A stretch of 8,339 nucleotides of DNA from Hyphomonas sp. GTDB lineage: Bacteria; Pseudomonadota; Alphaproteobacteria; Caulobacterales; Hyphomonadaceae. The stretch spans positions 1 through 8,339 of the forward strand of contig JARFRJ010000126.1 of NCBI GenBank assembly GCA_029287305.1, given 5' to 3'. The translations under genes were made by a program, and so were the position numbers. The notes beneath the pieces are model-generated. The model ran no database searches. It was not told the origin of the DNA and worked only from the letters and a program-made list of their open reading frames with translations. The number at the start of each line of letters is the position of its first letter. Within the stretch, counting starts at the first letter, position 1. Shown here in pieces: positions 1 to 8,300 of the stretch.

Positions 1-98
1 ACACCATCACCGTTATTTGGCACGCTTTCACACGCCGTCAGGCTGACCGCGACTGACAGCGCCATGGTGACAATCCATCGAATAAAGAGCAGTTTCAT
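1..98 (-). CDS. N-terminus of a putative lipoprotein (3' end off the left edge)
   Basis: An ATG at 98-96 on the minus strand opens a frame that stays open for all 32 visible codons to the window edge. The peptide starts MKLLFIRWIVTMALSVAVSL and continues TACESVPNNGDG. This is a textbook type II signal peptide: a short basic n-region (K2, R7), a hydrophobic core at residues 8-20, and an L-T-A-C lipobox with the lipidated cysteine at residue 23. The residue after Cys is Glu, not Asp, which by the E. coli sorting rule favours the outer membrane. A purine-rich stretch (GGGAAAAGAGA) lies about 8 nt upstream of the ATG. The mature part is too short to assign a family. The gene points the same way as the monooxygenase upstream of it, 91 bp away, and could be read from its transcript; I see no convincing separate promoter or terminator in that gap. 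The signal peptide is seen directly; the mature function is unknown. Confidence 0.72.
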   Translation of the reverse strand, partial: MKLLFIRWIVTMALSVAVSLTACESVPNNGDG

Positions 99-189
99 AA
101 TCTAAATCTCTTTTCCCAATCTTCAATACCGTCTTGCGCCCTCAGCCAAAGGATTTTCAAGCAACAACCCGACGGTTACATCGCTTTAT

Positions 190-1488
190 TTACTGATTCA
201 AATCATGCACATAGCGATTAAAAACAACCTGCATAGTATGGCGCGGGCTTTTATAGAAATGCCACGTATGCAGAGCGTCATCCATCTTGATCACTCGGTC
301 CATTTCTGACCTACTGGGCAAGTGGTAGGTTCCGGCAAGACAAGCGGCAACAAGCTTGGATTGTTGTTCCGCAAAATTTACCAAAGTCGGTAAAGGCTGC
401 GCCAGACCGAGAAAAAACACACTCTCATAGCCCGGTTTCACAAGCCTTTTATAGAGCGGAAATTCATTCTCAATCGGGATCAAATTGGGGTCGCTGAAAA
501 AGGGAAAAGAGACATTGTACCCCGTTGCCCAGATAATCGCATCGGCTTCAATCCGGCTGCCATCCTTGAAATAGACACGCTGTCCCTCAAAATGTGAAAT
601 TGCCCCTTTCGGCAGAATATCGCCGCTGCCAACCCGGGTGAGAAATTCTCCAGAGACAGACGGGTGGCCGCTAAGCACTTCATGATCGGGTTCAGGCAGA
701 CCAAAATCCTGCATCCTTCCGACAGATTTCTTAATCACGCGCCGGGCAAGCGCACGCCCGATTTTAGGGGGCATCCAAGCTGGCAAAACCGCTTTATCCG
801 CCGGTTGCCCATTTAAGTATTTCGGCAACACCCAGACGCCGCGCCGCATCGAGACATAAAGCGCGTCGGCCAGGGGCTTCTGTGAGAGTTCAGAGGCGAT
901 ATCCATGGCCGAATTGCCGCCACCAACGACCAATACGCGCTTGCCGCGAAAATCGAAGGGCTCAAACGGGTCCCTATAGCTGTGGGAATGTAATTGATAG
1001 CCCTCAAATGTGCCGGGATAATCTGGCAGGCGCGCATCCCAATGATGTCCATTACAGACCATAAGCGCGCGATATTTTCGCACGTCCCCTGTGGACAGAC
1101 GAAGCTGCCATCCGCCATCTTCTGTCTGCTCTGCCGTTTCCACGCGCGTATTAAAGGTAATCGTCTCGCGCAGATCAAAATGATCAATATAGGCTTTGAA
1201 ATAGTCCAGTAATTGCGCATGATGGGGAAAATCGGGCCAATCCTCCGGCACAGGGAAATCCTCAAAAGCCAGTCGCCATTTTGACGTATCAATATGCAGA
1301 CTTTTATAGCAGGCTGATTTTTGATTGGGATTATTATAATACCAGTTTCCCCCAATATCATCGGACGCTTCAAAACAGTCATAGGCCAAGCCATAATCCT
1401 TCAGGCGTTTGGCCATGGTAAACCCAGAGCACCCGGCCCCAATGATACATACCTTTTGCTCAGCGGGTACATCCGTAATCGAAGGCAT
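190..1488 (-). CDS. Flavin-containing monooxygenase (class B FMO family)
   Basis: This 432-residue protein is expected to be a soluble FAD- and NADPH-dependent monooxygenase that inserts one oxygen atom from O2 into a soft nucleophile (N or S), or performs a Baeyer-Villiger reaction. Visible motifs: the FAD-binding GAGCSG at residues 17-22 with the acidic strand end at E40, the GGNWYYN segment at 46-52, the FMO fingerprint FxGxxxHxxxY (FEGYQLHSHSY) at 161-171, the NADPH-binding GGGNSA at 189-194, and ATGY at 321-324. Length matches bacterial FMOs (about 430-460). I chose the ATG at 1488-1486 because it has a strong Shine-Dalgarno AGGGAGA 7 nt upstream and puts the first Rossmann fold at residue 12, as usual. 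An upstream in-frame ATG at 1764 would add 92 residues that lie antisense over the thioesterase gene. It is transcribed divergently from the thioesterase pair. The fingerprint at 161-171 favours FMO over Baeyer-Villiger enzymes, but the substrate cannot be read from the sequence. Confidence 0.93.
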   Translation of the reverse strand: MPSITDVPAEQKVCIIGAGCSGFTMAKRLKDYGLAYDCFEASDDIGGNWYYNNPNQKSACYKSLHIDTSKWRLAFEDFPVPEDWPDFPHHAQLLDYFKAYIDHFDLRETITFNTRVETAEQTEDGGWQLRLSTGDVRKYRALMVCNGHHWDARLPDYPGTFEGYQLHSHSYRDPFEPFDFRGKRVLVVGGGNSAMDIASELSQKPLADALYVSMRRGVWVLPKYLNGQPADKAVLPAWMPPKIGRALARRVIKKSVGRMQDFGLPEPDHEVLSGHPSVSGEFLTRVGSGDILPKGAISHFEGQRVYFKDGSRIEADAIIWATGYNVSFPFFSDPNLIPIENEFPLYKRLVKPGYESVFFLGLAQPLPTLVNFAEQQSKLVAACLAGTYHLPSRSEMDRVIKMDDALHTWHFYKSPRHTMQVVFNRYVHDLNQ

Positions 1489-1495
1489 AATCCAG

Positions 1496-1502
1496 TCTCC
1501 CT
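1496..1502 (-). promoter_or_regulatory. Strong ribosome binding site of the monooxygenase gene
   Basis: AGGGAGA on the minus strand, 7 nt before the ATG at 1488-1486. It is the best Shine-Dalgarno match in the window and decides the start of the monooxygenase against the longer frame opening at 1764. Confidence 0.8.
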
Positions 1503-1517
1503 TATCGCAAACATCTA

Positions 1518-1547
1518 TTTTCACAGACGCATAACCTAGTTTATAAG
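1518..1547 (+). promoter_or_regulatory. Candidate sigma-70 promoter for the thioesterase pair
   Basis: A -35-like TTTTCA (1518-1523, 4 of 6 to TTGACA) is followed after 18 bp by a -10-like TATAAG (1542-1547, 5 of 6 to TATAAT). Transcription would start near 1554 and leave a leader of about 30 nt before the ATG at 1585. Its -10 overlaps that of the candidate opposite-strand promoter. Assigned by eye from consensus only. Confidence 0.4.
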
Positions 1548-1554
1548 AACCTAG
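1533..1554. repeat. Direct repeat AACCTAG flanking the shared -10 region
   Basis: Two exact copies of the heptamer AACCTAG, at 1533-1539 and 1548-1554, bracket the 8-bp core TTTATAAG (1540-1547) that holds both divergent -10 boxes. The copies are 15 bp apart start to start. The placement suits a regulator-binding site controlling both promoters, but no regulator gene is visible nearby and a 7-bp repeat can arise by chance. Confidence 0.35.
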
Positions 1555-1568
1555 CCTCCCTAACGCAA
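1540..1568 (-). promoter_or_regulatory. Candidate sigma-70 promoter for the monooxygenase
   Basis: On the minus strand a -35-like TTGCGT (1568-1563, three matches, including the key TTG) and a -10-like TATAAA (1545-1540, 5 of 6) are separated by 17 bp. The start would be near 1533, giving a leader of about 45 nt that contains the ribosome binding site at 1502-1496. The two back-to-back -10 boxes share 1542-1545, so the two promoters, if real, could not both be occupied at once. Assigned by eye from consensus only. Confidence 0.4.
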
Positions 1569-1584
1569 TCAAAGCGACTGTAAA

Positions 1585-2106
1585 ATGCCCGACCCAGAGA
1601 ACCAAGCCGACATAATCCGCGAAAATATGGCCAAAGCTATTGCTTATATCCCTTGGGCCAAAGAGACCGGGTTTGAGCTCTGCTCTTTCACCAAGGACCG
1701 GGTGAGCGGCAAAATTAATTGGCGTGAATCCCTGATCGGCGACCCGGAGACGGGCGTCATCCATGGCGGCGCGATTACGTCTCTGCTGGACAGTCTCGCC
1801 GGTATGGCCGTTATCGCAGCGCTCAATACATTCAAATCTACCGCAACCCTTGATTTACGCATTGATTATATGCGCCCGGCAAGGAAAGGCCTGACTATTT
1901 ATGGTGAGGCGGAATGCTATCATATGACCCGCACCATCGCCTTTATCCGTGGGCGTGCCTATCATGAGGAAGATGATAAAACGATTGCGACGGCGACGGG
2001 CACCTTCGCCCTTAACCGGATTGAAAATTGGTCTACAGGCAAGCATGTTGCAGATAATCCGCAAAGCGCTTCCGCAAAGTCTGAAAAGGCCCCCTCTGAT
2101 GACTGA
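1585..2106 (+). CDS. PaaI-family hotdog thioesterase, first of a tandem pair
   Basis: This 173-residue protein is a single-hotdog acyl-CoA thioesterase of the PaaI/4HBT type (family knowledge), expected to hydrolyse an acyl- or aryl-CoA thioester in the cytoplasm as a dimer or tetramer. The signature VIHGGAITSLLDSLAGMA spans residues 58-75, with HGG at 60-62 at the start of the central helix and Asp69 at the position of the usual catalytic carboxylate. The strand motif TLDLRIDYMRPA (88-99) and the final strand with TATGTFAL (136-143) complete the fold. Residues 148-173 form a hydrophilic Ser/Ala/Lys-rich tail beyond the normal domain, so the protein is longer than the usual 130-150. The ATG at 1585 is used because a stop at 1561-1563 closes the frame upstream; its Shine-Dalgarno is weak. 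A later ATG at 1627 is possible and would lose only pre-domain residues. The substrate is unknown. Confidence 0.9.
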   Translation: MPDPENQADIIRENMAKAIAYIPWAKETGFELCSFTKDRVSGKINWRESLIGDPETGVIHGGAITSLLDSLAGMAVIAALNTFKSTATLDLRIDYMRPARKGLTIYGEAECYHMTRTIAFIRGRAYHEEDDKTIATATGTFALNRIENWSTGKHVADNPQSASAKSEKAPSDD

Positions 2107-2530
2107 TCGTGCGGCCTCTTTGCAGGCGCTTTTGAGACGCGCGCCCTATGTACAGACGCTGAATATGCGCTGTGATATTCGCGGCGATGAAATGACCGGT
2201 ATTATGCGCTTTGACCCAAGGCTCATCGGCAATTCCGCCAAAAATGTTCTGCATGGCGGGGCGATTGGCTCTTTTCTGGAGATTACGGCAATGGCGCAAG
2301 TCTTTCTCCTAGGCGATCTGGACACCCCGCCCCGGCCAATTAATCTGACGATAGATTATTTGCGGGCAGGTCAGGCGGAAGATATGTATGCCCGCGCGAT
2401 TGTGACCAAAATGGGCCGGCGTATCGCCAATGTGCAGTGTGCGGCCTGGCAGTCAGACCGCGAAAAACCAATCGCCAGCCTGCGCGCAAATTTCATGCTT
2501 TTACCGATGGAAACCCTTCCAGAAAAATAA
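2099..2530 (+). CDS. PaaI-family hotdog thioesterase, second of a tandem pair
   Basis: A 143-residue hotdog protein clearly related to its upstream neighbour. It carries LHGGAIGSFLEITAMA at residues 51-66, with HGG at 52-54 and Glu61 where the neighbour has Asp69. The strand INLTIDYLRAG (81-91) and the closing strand around ASLRANFMLL (126-135) fit the fold. The start ATG (2099-2101) lies inside the last codons of the first gene and overlaps it by 8 nt, an arrangement typical of translational coupling; a weak AAGG lies about 10 nt upstream. An upstream in-frame ATG at 1949 would add 50 Arg/Lys-rich residues read out of frame across the first gene and is not credible. The paired organisation suggests the two products may form a mixed oligomer or have complementary chain specificities; that is inference. 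Its substrate is unknown. Confidence 0.88.
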   Translation: MTDRAASLQALLRRAPYVQTLNMRCDIRGDEMTGIMRFDPRLIGNSAKNVLHGGAIGSFLEITAMAQVFLLGDLDTPPRPINLTIDYLRAGQAEDMYARAIVTKMGRRIANVQCAAWQSDREKPIASLRANFMLLPMETLPEK

Positions 2531-2570
2531 ACAAGACCAGTTAGAAGAAATGAATTGAGTTAGAGCGTGT

Positions 2571-3812
2571 CTAGGCATGTCGCTCGAAAAGGTGACCCCT
2601 TTCGGTGACAAGAAGAATTATGACCGCACTTGCGCCCAGCGCTGTAAACCCGAGCAAGAGCGGTAAGACAGTACCATTATATTGGCTGGAAATCAGATAT
2701 CCCAAAAAGCCAGCAAGTGTTGTGCTGGCAAAGCCGAGCGCGGCGCTGGCCGTGCCCGCAATATCGCCCAAAGGCTCCATTGCAATCGCATTGAAATTCG
2801 GTCCCATCATACCAATCGTACAGAAAGTAGCGACCATACCCACCATAAAGACAGGGAAGACGGGACCGAGCTGCCACATTAAAAGACAGTTCAATCCCCC
2901 CAGACACGTAAACAGGATCGCGGCAATATGGGATAGAAAACGCATCCCATAAGTCTTCACCAAAAGCGCATTCAGTACATTGGAGATAACAATCCCCACG
3001 ACAACGAGCGCAAACCACAAGCCCAGCAAATGATCCTGAGCGAACACCTCCCGCATGATCTGCTCTATGGAGAAAATAAAGGCAAACAAGCCGCCAAACA
3101 GAACCCCGCTGGCCAACACATATCCACAGGCGACACGTGTTGTGACAACTTTTTTATAAGCCGAAAAAACAGTCACAAAATTAAGTGCTTTTCGGTTTTC
3201 CGGGCTCAGGGTTTCAGGCAGGCGAAAGACAGACCAGATCGCGACAAGGACTGAATATGTCACCAGCACAAAAAATATCCACGGCCAGGGCGCAATCAAC
3301 AGGATAAGTTGTCCCATACCCGGCGCCAATAAGGGAACAATCATAAAAACCGTCATCACCATGCTCATGATTTGCGCCATACCGCGCCCGACATAAACAT
3401 CTCGAACCACTGAAACGGCGACAACCCGGCAGGCGGAGGAAAATACCCCCATCATAAACCGGGCGATCAGAAAGCCTGTAAATCCGCTGGCATGCGCACA
3501 CAGCAGACTGCATATAGCATAGCCAATCAGGCAATATAGTAAAATAGCGCGGCGGCCAAAACGATCCGAAATCGGACCCCAGATAAGTTGCGGCGTCCCA
3601 AAGCCTAGGACATAGGCAAAAATCACCAATTGCTGATCATTCGCATCGGTGAGTCGAAAAGCGGCACCGATATCATTGAGCGCTGGCACCATGATATCAA
3701 TCGCCAAAGCATTCAGAGCCATCATTGAGGCGACAAGCGCGACAAATTCAGCCTTTGAGATGAGGCCAGAGGATACAGATGGGTTTACAGTATCGGAGGA
3801 TGTGTCCGTCAT
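2571..3812 (-). CDS. Bcr/CflA-type MFS drug or metabolite exporter
   Basis: A 413-residue inner-membrane protein with about 12 hydrophobic segments, the normal length of the DHA1 Bcr/CflA subfamily, whose members export drugs or metabolites by proton antiport. Visible motifs: MFS motif A GPISDRFGRR at residues 79-88 in the loop between helices 2 and 3, the subfamily-like stretch VVRDVYVGRGMAQIMS (135-150), a motif C-like APGMGQ (163-168), a polar central loop around 200-225, and GTASAALGF (353-361), which resembles the GTASA element common in Bcr-like transporters. Residues 1-20 are a Ser/Thr-rich cytoplasmic lead. The ATG at 3812-3810 has no clear Shine-Dalgarno, but starting at the next Met residues (30-31) would cut into helix 1. 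It is downstream of the glutamate dehydrogenase on the same strand (106-bp gap with its own candidate promoter) and convergent with the thioesterase pair. The substrate is not predictable; the family assignment is firm. Confidence 0.92.
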   Translation of the reverse strand: MTDTSSDTVNPSVSSGLISKAEFVALVASMMALNALAIDIMVPALNDIGAAFRLTDANDQQLVIFAYVLGFGTPQLIWGPISDRFGRRAILLYCLIGYAICSLLCAHASGFTGFLIARFMMGVFSSACRVVAVSVVRDVYVGRGMAQIMSMVMTVFMIVPLLAPGMGQLILLIAPWPWIFFVLVTYSVLVAIWSVFRLPETLSPENRKALNFVTVFSAYKKVVTTRVACGYVLASGVLFGGLFAFIFSIEQIMREVFAQDHLLGLWFALVVVGIVISNVLNALLVKTYGMRFLSHIAAILFTCLGGLNCLLMWQLGPVFPVFMVGMVATFCTIGMMGPNFNAIAMEPLGDIAGTASAALGFASTTLAGFLGYLISSQYNGTVLPLLLGFTALGASAVIILLVTERGHLFERHA

Positions 3813-3847
3813 GGGTTTGATCGCTTTAAAGGAATGCAGGCCTTAAA

Positions 3848-3876
3848 CTTATATGACCGATATGGCTATCGATAAA
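3848..3876 (-). promoter_or_regulatory. Candidate promoter of the MFS exporter gene
   Basis: On the minus strand a -10-like TATAAG (3853-3848, 5 of 6) sits 17 bp downstream of a weak -35-like TTTATC (3876-3871, three matches). Transcription would begin near 3841, about 28 nt before the ATG at 3812. It lies in the 106-bp gap after the glutamate dehydrogenase stop codon, where I see no intrinsic terminator, so the exporter may also receive read-through. Consensus match by eye only. Confidence 0.35.
3856..3873. repeat. Inverted repeat in the exporter promoter spacer (candidate operator)
   Basis: CGATA-TGGC-TATCG (3858-3871) is a perfect 5-bp inverted repeat around a 4-bp centre. The flanking base pairs add an A/T pair at 3856/3873 and, as RNA, one G-U pair. 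It lies almost wholly between the candidate -35 and -10 boxes of the exporter gene, where a repressor dimer would block RNA polymerase. Exporters of this type are often controlled by TetR or MarR regulators, but none is encoded here. As a hairpin it is short and lacks a T-run, so it is not a convincing terminator. Confidence 0.35.
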
Positions 3877-3918
3877 TCAGGGGTTAATAGAGGCGCTGCG
3901 TTTGAGGGGAGATATTTC

Positions 3919-6900
3919 TCAGGTTAAGATATCTTGAACCGCCTGGGCCGCCAATGAATATTTGGCAAAACTCCAATCGCGCGCAAGATTCATTTTGCGC
4001 AGTGTATGCGGCAGGGCTGCGACCTGTGATTTATACGGTTTCAGGAAAGCCTGTACATCGCCGCCTTCTTTGTAAATTTGCTCCGTCGCGCTGACTTGTG
4101 CATCCAGCAAAATTGCCAATTGTCCGCGCACAGCCCTTTGCTCCCAATGGGAAATTTTCATCATGGCATCATTCGCGCTCGCCCTTAACCGATCAATCTT
4201 CAAAACGGCATCTAACTCCCCGAAGATTGCCGCCAAGTGACGCAAATCCTTATCTGCTTTCTTAGTTAGTGCCACAATGTGAACCACACGCGCCACTAGG
4301 ACGAGATTGGCAACCTTGCGGGCAAGGCTTTCCTTGGCACCGGCTTTGATAAAGCGCCGCATTTTTTGCTCTTGCCGATTGGCTTTAAAGGCACTGGTAT
4401 AGGCTTTGGGATCATCCGAGAGGATTTCAAACGCATTTGTGTAGCGTGCAATAATGTCTTTTGTCGTCCCCGCCATATCGGCATGCAAGAGATAGTAGGC
4501 GACATCGCTGATTTGTTCGATCAGGAACAAATGCATTAAGATCTGCGCCTCAACATTGCCGCTTTGGCCCAGATCATCAATTTCATTGGTCAGGGTCGGC
4601 ATTTTGAGAACCGCGCGGGCAATTTCAAAAGCGCGGACACAGTCAGACACGCTGCAAGACCCAAACTCCAAAAGCCTTATGAAGAGAGCTGGCCCTGCCG
4701 CATCCAGAAGCCGATTGGCCAGAACCGTTGCAATAATCTCACGTTTCAGGGGGTGAGCCTGCATAGACGTTTCATAGGTTTGCAGAGCTTCAGGGAAATA
4801 GGATTTCAAAACCGGTTTGAAATATGCATCATCGGGCAAATCGCTCGCCACCAGATCATCGAAAACAATAATCTTGGCCCATGCCAAAAGAACGGATAAT
4901 TCAGGCCGGGTCAGCCACGCACCTGTTTCAGCGCGTTTGCTCATCTCTTCGCTGGTCGGCAAGCCTTCAACCTGACGATCTAGAACGCCGCGATCTTCCA
5001 ACCAAAGCATGAGACGCTCCAGCGCCGCATGGTCCTTTTCAGCCATATACTCAGCCAGGCTGAGCGCTCGGGTCTGGGTGATATTATGCGCCAGAACATG
5101 CTCAGCAACCGTATCTGTCATTGACGCCAAAAGCAGATTACGTTCACCGCTTGGCAGTTTTTTAGCACGGATGACTTCTGATAGCAGGATTTTGATATTG
5201 ACCTCATGGTCAGAACTGTCGACCCCGGCTGAATTGTCAATCGCATCAGTATTGATGCGCCCGCCTTTCAGGGCATATTCAATCCGCGCCGCCTGGGTCA
5301 GGCCTAAATTTGCACCTTCGCCAATAATTTTTGCACTGAGCTCTTTTGCGGTAATGCGCACCGCATCATTGGCGCGATCACCGACATCGCGATCCTGCTC
5401 TTGGCTACTGCGTATATAAGTGCCGATCCCGCCAAACCAGAGCAGCTCAGCCGGGCACTTCAAAAGCGCATGGATCAGCTCATCTGGCGTCACCTCATCG
5501 GCTTTCAGACCCGTCAGCGATTTGACCTCTTCTGATAAAGGGATGGATTTGGCCGCACGCTGATAAATACCGCCGCCTTCTGAAATCAGCGCCTGATCAT
5601 AATCAGCCCAGGAAGACCGCGGCATATCGAACAGTCTTTTACGCTCTGTCCAGCTTTTCAGTGTGTCCTGAGGGTCTGGATCAATGAAAATATGCATATG
5701 ATTGAAGGCGGCTTGCAATTGAATCTGTTTGGACAAAAGCATGCCATTGCCAAACACATCACCGGCCATATCGCCGACCCCTATGACGGTAAAAGCCTCC
5801 TTTTGGATGTCTTTACCTGCTTCCAGGAAATGTCGCTTAACCGCCTCCCAACCGCCGCGTGCGGTAATGCCCATTTTCTTATGATCATAGCCGGCGGACC
5901 CACCAGAGGCGAAGGCATCACCCAGCCAATACCCATGCGCAGCGCTGATTTCATTGGCGATATCTGAAAAACTTGCCGTCCCTTTATCAGCGGCAACGAC
6001 CAGATAAGGGTCGGCTTCATCCCGGATAACCATATCCGCAGGGTGTTGAATATCCCCTTTGACCAGATTATCGGTCAAATCTAGGAGCGCTGAAATAAAG
6101 GTGCGATAGGCCGATATGCCCACCTCGCGAACCTCTTCCCGGCGGGCATTGGCGGGTATCTGCCTTGGGAAAAACCCGCCCTTTGACCCGACCGGCACAA
6201 TCACAGCGTTTTTGACTTGCTGGGCTTTGACAAGGCCCAGAACTTCGGTGCGGAAATCATAAGGACGATCGGTCCAGCGCAACCCACCGCGCGCAACCGC
6301 TCCAAAGCGTAAATGTATACCTTCGACCTGCGGACTGGTGACAAAAATTTCGCGATAGGGCACAGGACGCGGCAGATCATCAAGCTTAGAACTAGCAATT
6401 TTGAACGCGAGAGGACCTGATTTCGGACTATAATAATTTGTCCTCTGAATGGCCATGACAAGTTTGGCCGACCGGCGCAGGACACGGTCCGCCTCTAAGG
6501 AGGGTACGGAATTGAGCTGTTTAAGAATGGTCGCAAATATTTCAGAGGCGGTCTTTTCGCGAGCCTTGATTTCGCCGCCCTTTTCTGGATCAAACAGAGT
6601 TTCAAACATGTCCAGAATGAGCTGTGTAATATCAGGATAGGCGCGAAACGCCTCTATCTGGCTGGCTTTGAGTGGATCCATACCGGTTTGGCGGCGATAG
6701 GAAGACAGACCCCGCAAGAGATTGGCTTCGCGCCCATTGATGCCGACATCAAAAATCAACCGATTAAAGGCATCATTCTCCATTTCACCAAGCCAGACCG
6801 ATACAAAACTACTTTGAAAGGCATCCCTGATTGTCTCAAGATCAATCTCAGCGCCGCGATCATGGCGCATGGAGACATAATGTATCCAATATTTAGCCGG

Positions 6901-8300
6901 TGCATCTTCGCTGGGCTGTTTTCGGGGAATAATTTGATACCCTGTCTCAAATTCGACAAATAAACCCATATTCTCGAAGAGCGGAACAGATTCAGATAAA
7001 GGCACCGAGGCCCCGCGCGAATAAATCTTTGCGCGGATCGTTTGCGGGCTGTCATCCTCGCCGCGATAGGCTCTGAGGCCAATCGGCCTAACTTTAGAGA
7101 GTTTAGAAAATTCGCCGACATCGCGCAAGGCTTCATCGGTATCAAAATCATCACGATAAGCAATGCTGAAAGCAGTGCAAAACTCCAAAGCGCCTTTGCG
7201 GACATCCTCTGCAAGGTCCTCAGACATCAAGGTTTTACGAAAACGCTCTTCCCAATGTGTCGCCAAAGCAATGACATTTTTTTCAAGGGTTTGCGGGTCG
7301 GGATCAAGCGCTTTAGGACCAAGCTCGAGTTGAATATGCAAACGAACAAGGCTGCCAATGTCAAATCGCGGCTGATAGTGCAAAAGCTCTGCATCAAAGA
7401 CATCAATCAGATAGGCGACAAGCTTTTGGCGCAAGGGGGAATCATAGGCGTCTCTTGGCACATAAATCAAAGCGGAGATAAATCGGTCAAATCTGTCACG
7501 GCGTAGAAAAAGACGTATGCGGGGGCGCCCTTGAAGGGTCAGCACGCCTTCGAGCATCTCGACAAGAGTGTTCGGATCGGTCTGAAAAAGTTCATCGCGC
7601 GGCCAGTTCTCAAGCAGATTGGCAAGGGCCTTGGCTCTGTGGCCACCGGACCTAGCACCGGATAAGGACAAAACCTGCGTGACACGGCGGCGCAATAAAG
7701 GCACAGAACGTGCGGCCTCATCATAGGCTTCGGCTGTAAATAGTCCCAGAAAACGCGTTTCCCCAATGACACGCCCGTTTTCATCATAATGTTTCACACC
7801 GACATAATCCGCCCGGCCAGGCCTGTGAATGCGCGTACGCAATGTCGATTTAGCAATAATGAGCGGTTCAGGATTGTGCAGAAATTCTTCTACCGAACGT
7901 GTCAGCATGGTCGGCTCTGCCCCTCGGGAGAGCACATTGGCCGTCTCATCGCGCAAAAGGCCAAGATTGGACCCTTCCACCATAATCGGCTCTTCAAGCA
8001 GAAATTTACCCTCTGAATCAATCTCGAATTCATAGGTTCGCGCGCCCAGAAAGACGAAATGATTGGCAGCAAGCCAGTCCAGAAAGGCCAGAGCTTCGCC
8101 TTGTTCTTCCGCGTCTGGAAGTTTGGCCCGTGCAAGCCGAGCGCTTTCCTCACGCATGCGGGCGATCATAGACTGATGATCGCTCGTGACAGTTTCAATA
8201 TCGGCAAGGGTGTGCTGGACGCCTTTCAGGAGATTGTCTTTTTCATTTGCGCTCAAAAGCGGTAAATGTATCTGAATGAAGGAGCGGGTCTCGCCTACAC
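3919..8300 (-). CDS. gdhZ: Large NAD-dependent glutamate dehydrogenase (5' end missing)
   Basis: This is a GDH of the 180-kDa class, catalysing oxidative deamination of L-glutamate to 2-oxoglutarate and ammonium with NAD+ in the cytoplasm. Residues are numbered from the TTG at 8256-8254 as 1, giving 1445 to the stop at 3921-3919. The N-terminal half (about 1-600) is the regulatory ACT/PAS-like region of the family. The catalytic core begins near 640: RGGLRWTDR (656-664) with K677 and K682, PVGSKGGF (688-695), AADKGTASFSD (755-765), the nucleotide-binding GVGDMAGDVFGNGM (826-839), GGIGTYI (942-948) and GEGANLGL (979-986), then INTDAIDNSAGVDSSDHEVN (1001-1020). An all-helical C-terminus follows. 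The frame continues open 14 codons above the TTG (VGETRSFIQIHLPL) to the adapter junction. That peptide resembles internal family sequence, and the total is about 140-150 residues short of the usual 1600, so the true start is off the contig. The gene is called gdhZ in Caulobacter and gdhB in Pseudomonas. Confidence 0.95.

Noticed and set aside
99..189. Promoter or terminator between the monooxygenase and the lipoprotein gene
   Set aside because: Only a 4-bp inverted repeat (AACC/GGTT near 165-180) and no well-spaced -35/-10 pair are visible; nothing beyond the lipoprotein ribosome binding site can be supported.
1489..1764. N-terminal 92-residue extension of the monooxygenase from an upstream ATG at 1764
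   Set aside because: It lies antisense over the start of the first thioesterase gene and across the intergenic region, resembles no FMO N-terminus, and the ATG at 1488 has a strong ribosome binding site directly before the first Rossmann fold.
1949..2098. 50-residue N-terminal extension of the second thioesterase from an ATG at 1949
   Set aside because: It is an out-of-frame reading of the conserved end of the first thioesterase, rich in Arg and Lys, and adds nothing to the hotdog fold; the overlapping ATG at 2099 gives the normal family length.
3909..3920. GAGA-TATT-TCTC palindrome just after the glutamate dehydrogenase stop codon as an intrinsic terminator
   Set aside because: The stem is only 4 bp, AT-containing, and not followed by a T-run in the direction of transcription.
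5009..5419. Plus-strand open frame of 136 codons inside the glutamate dehydrogenase gene, and similar frames at 7042-7506 and elsewhere
   Set aside because: They lie opposite a strongly conserved coding region, have biased composition typical of antisense frames, and show no recognisable domain.
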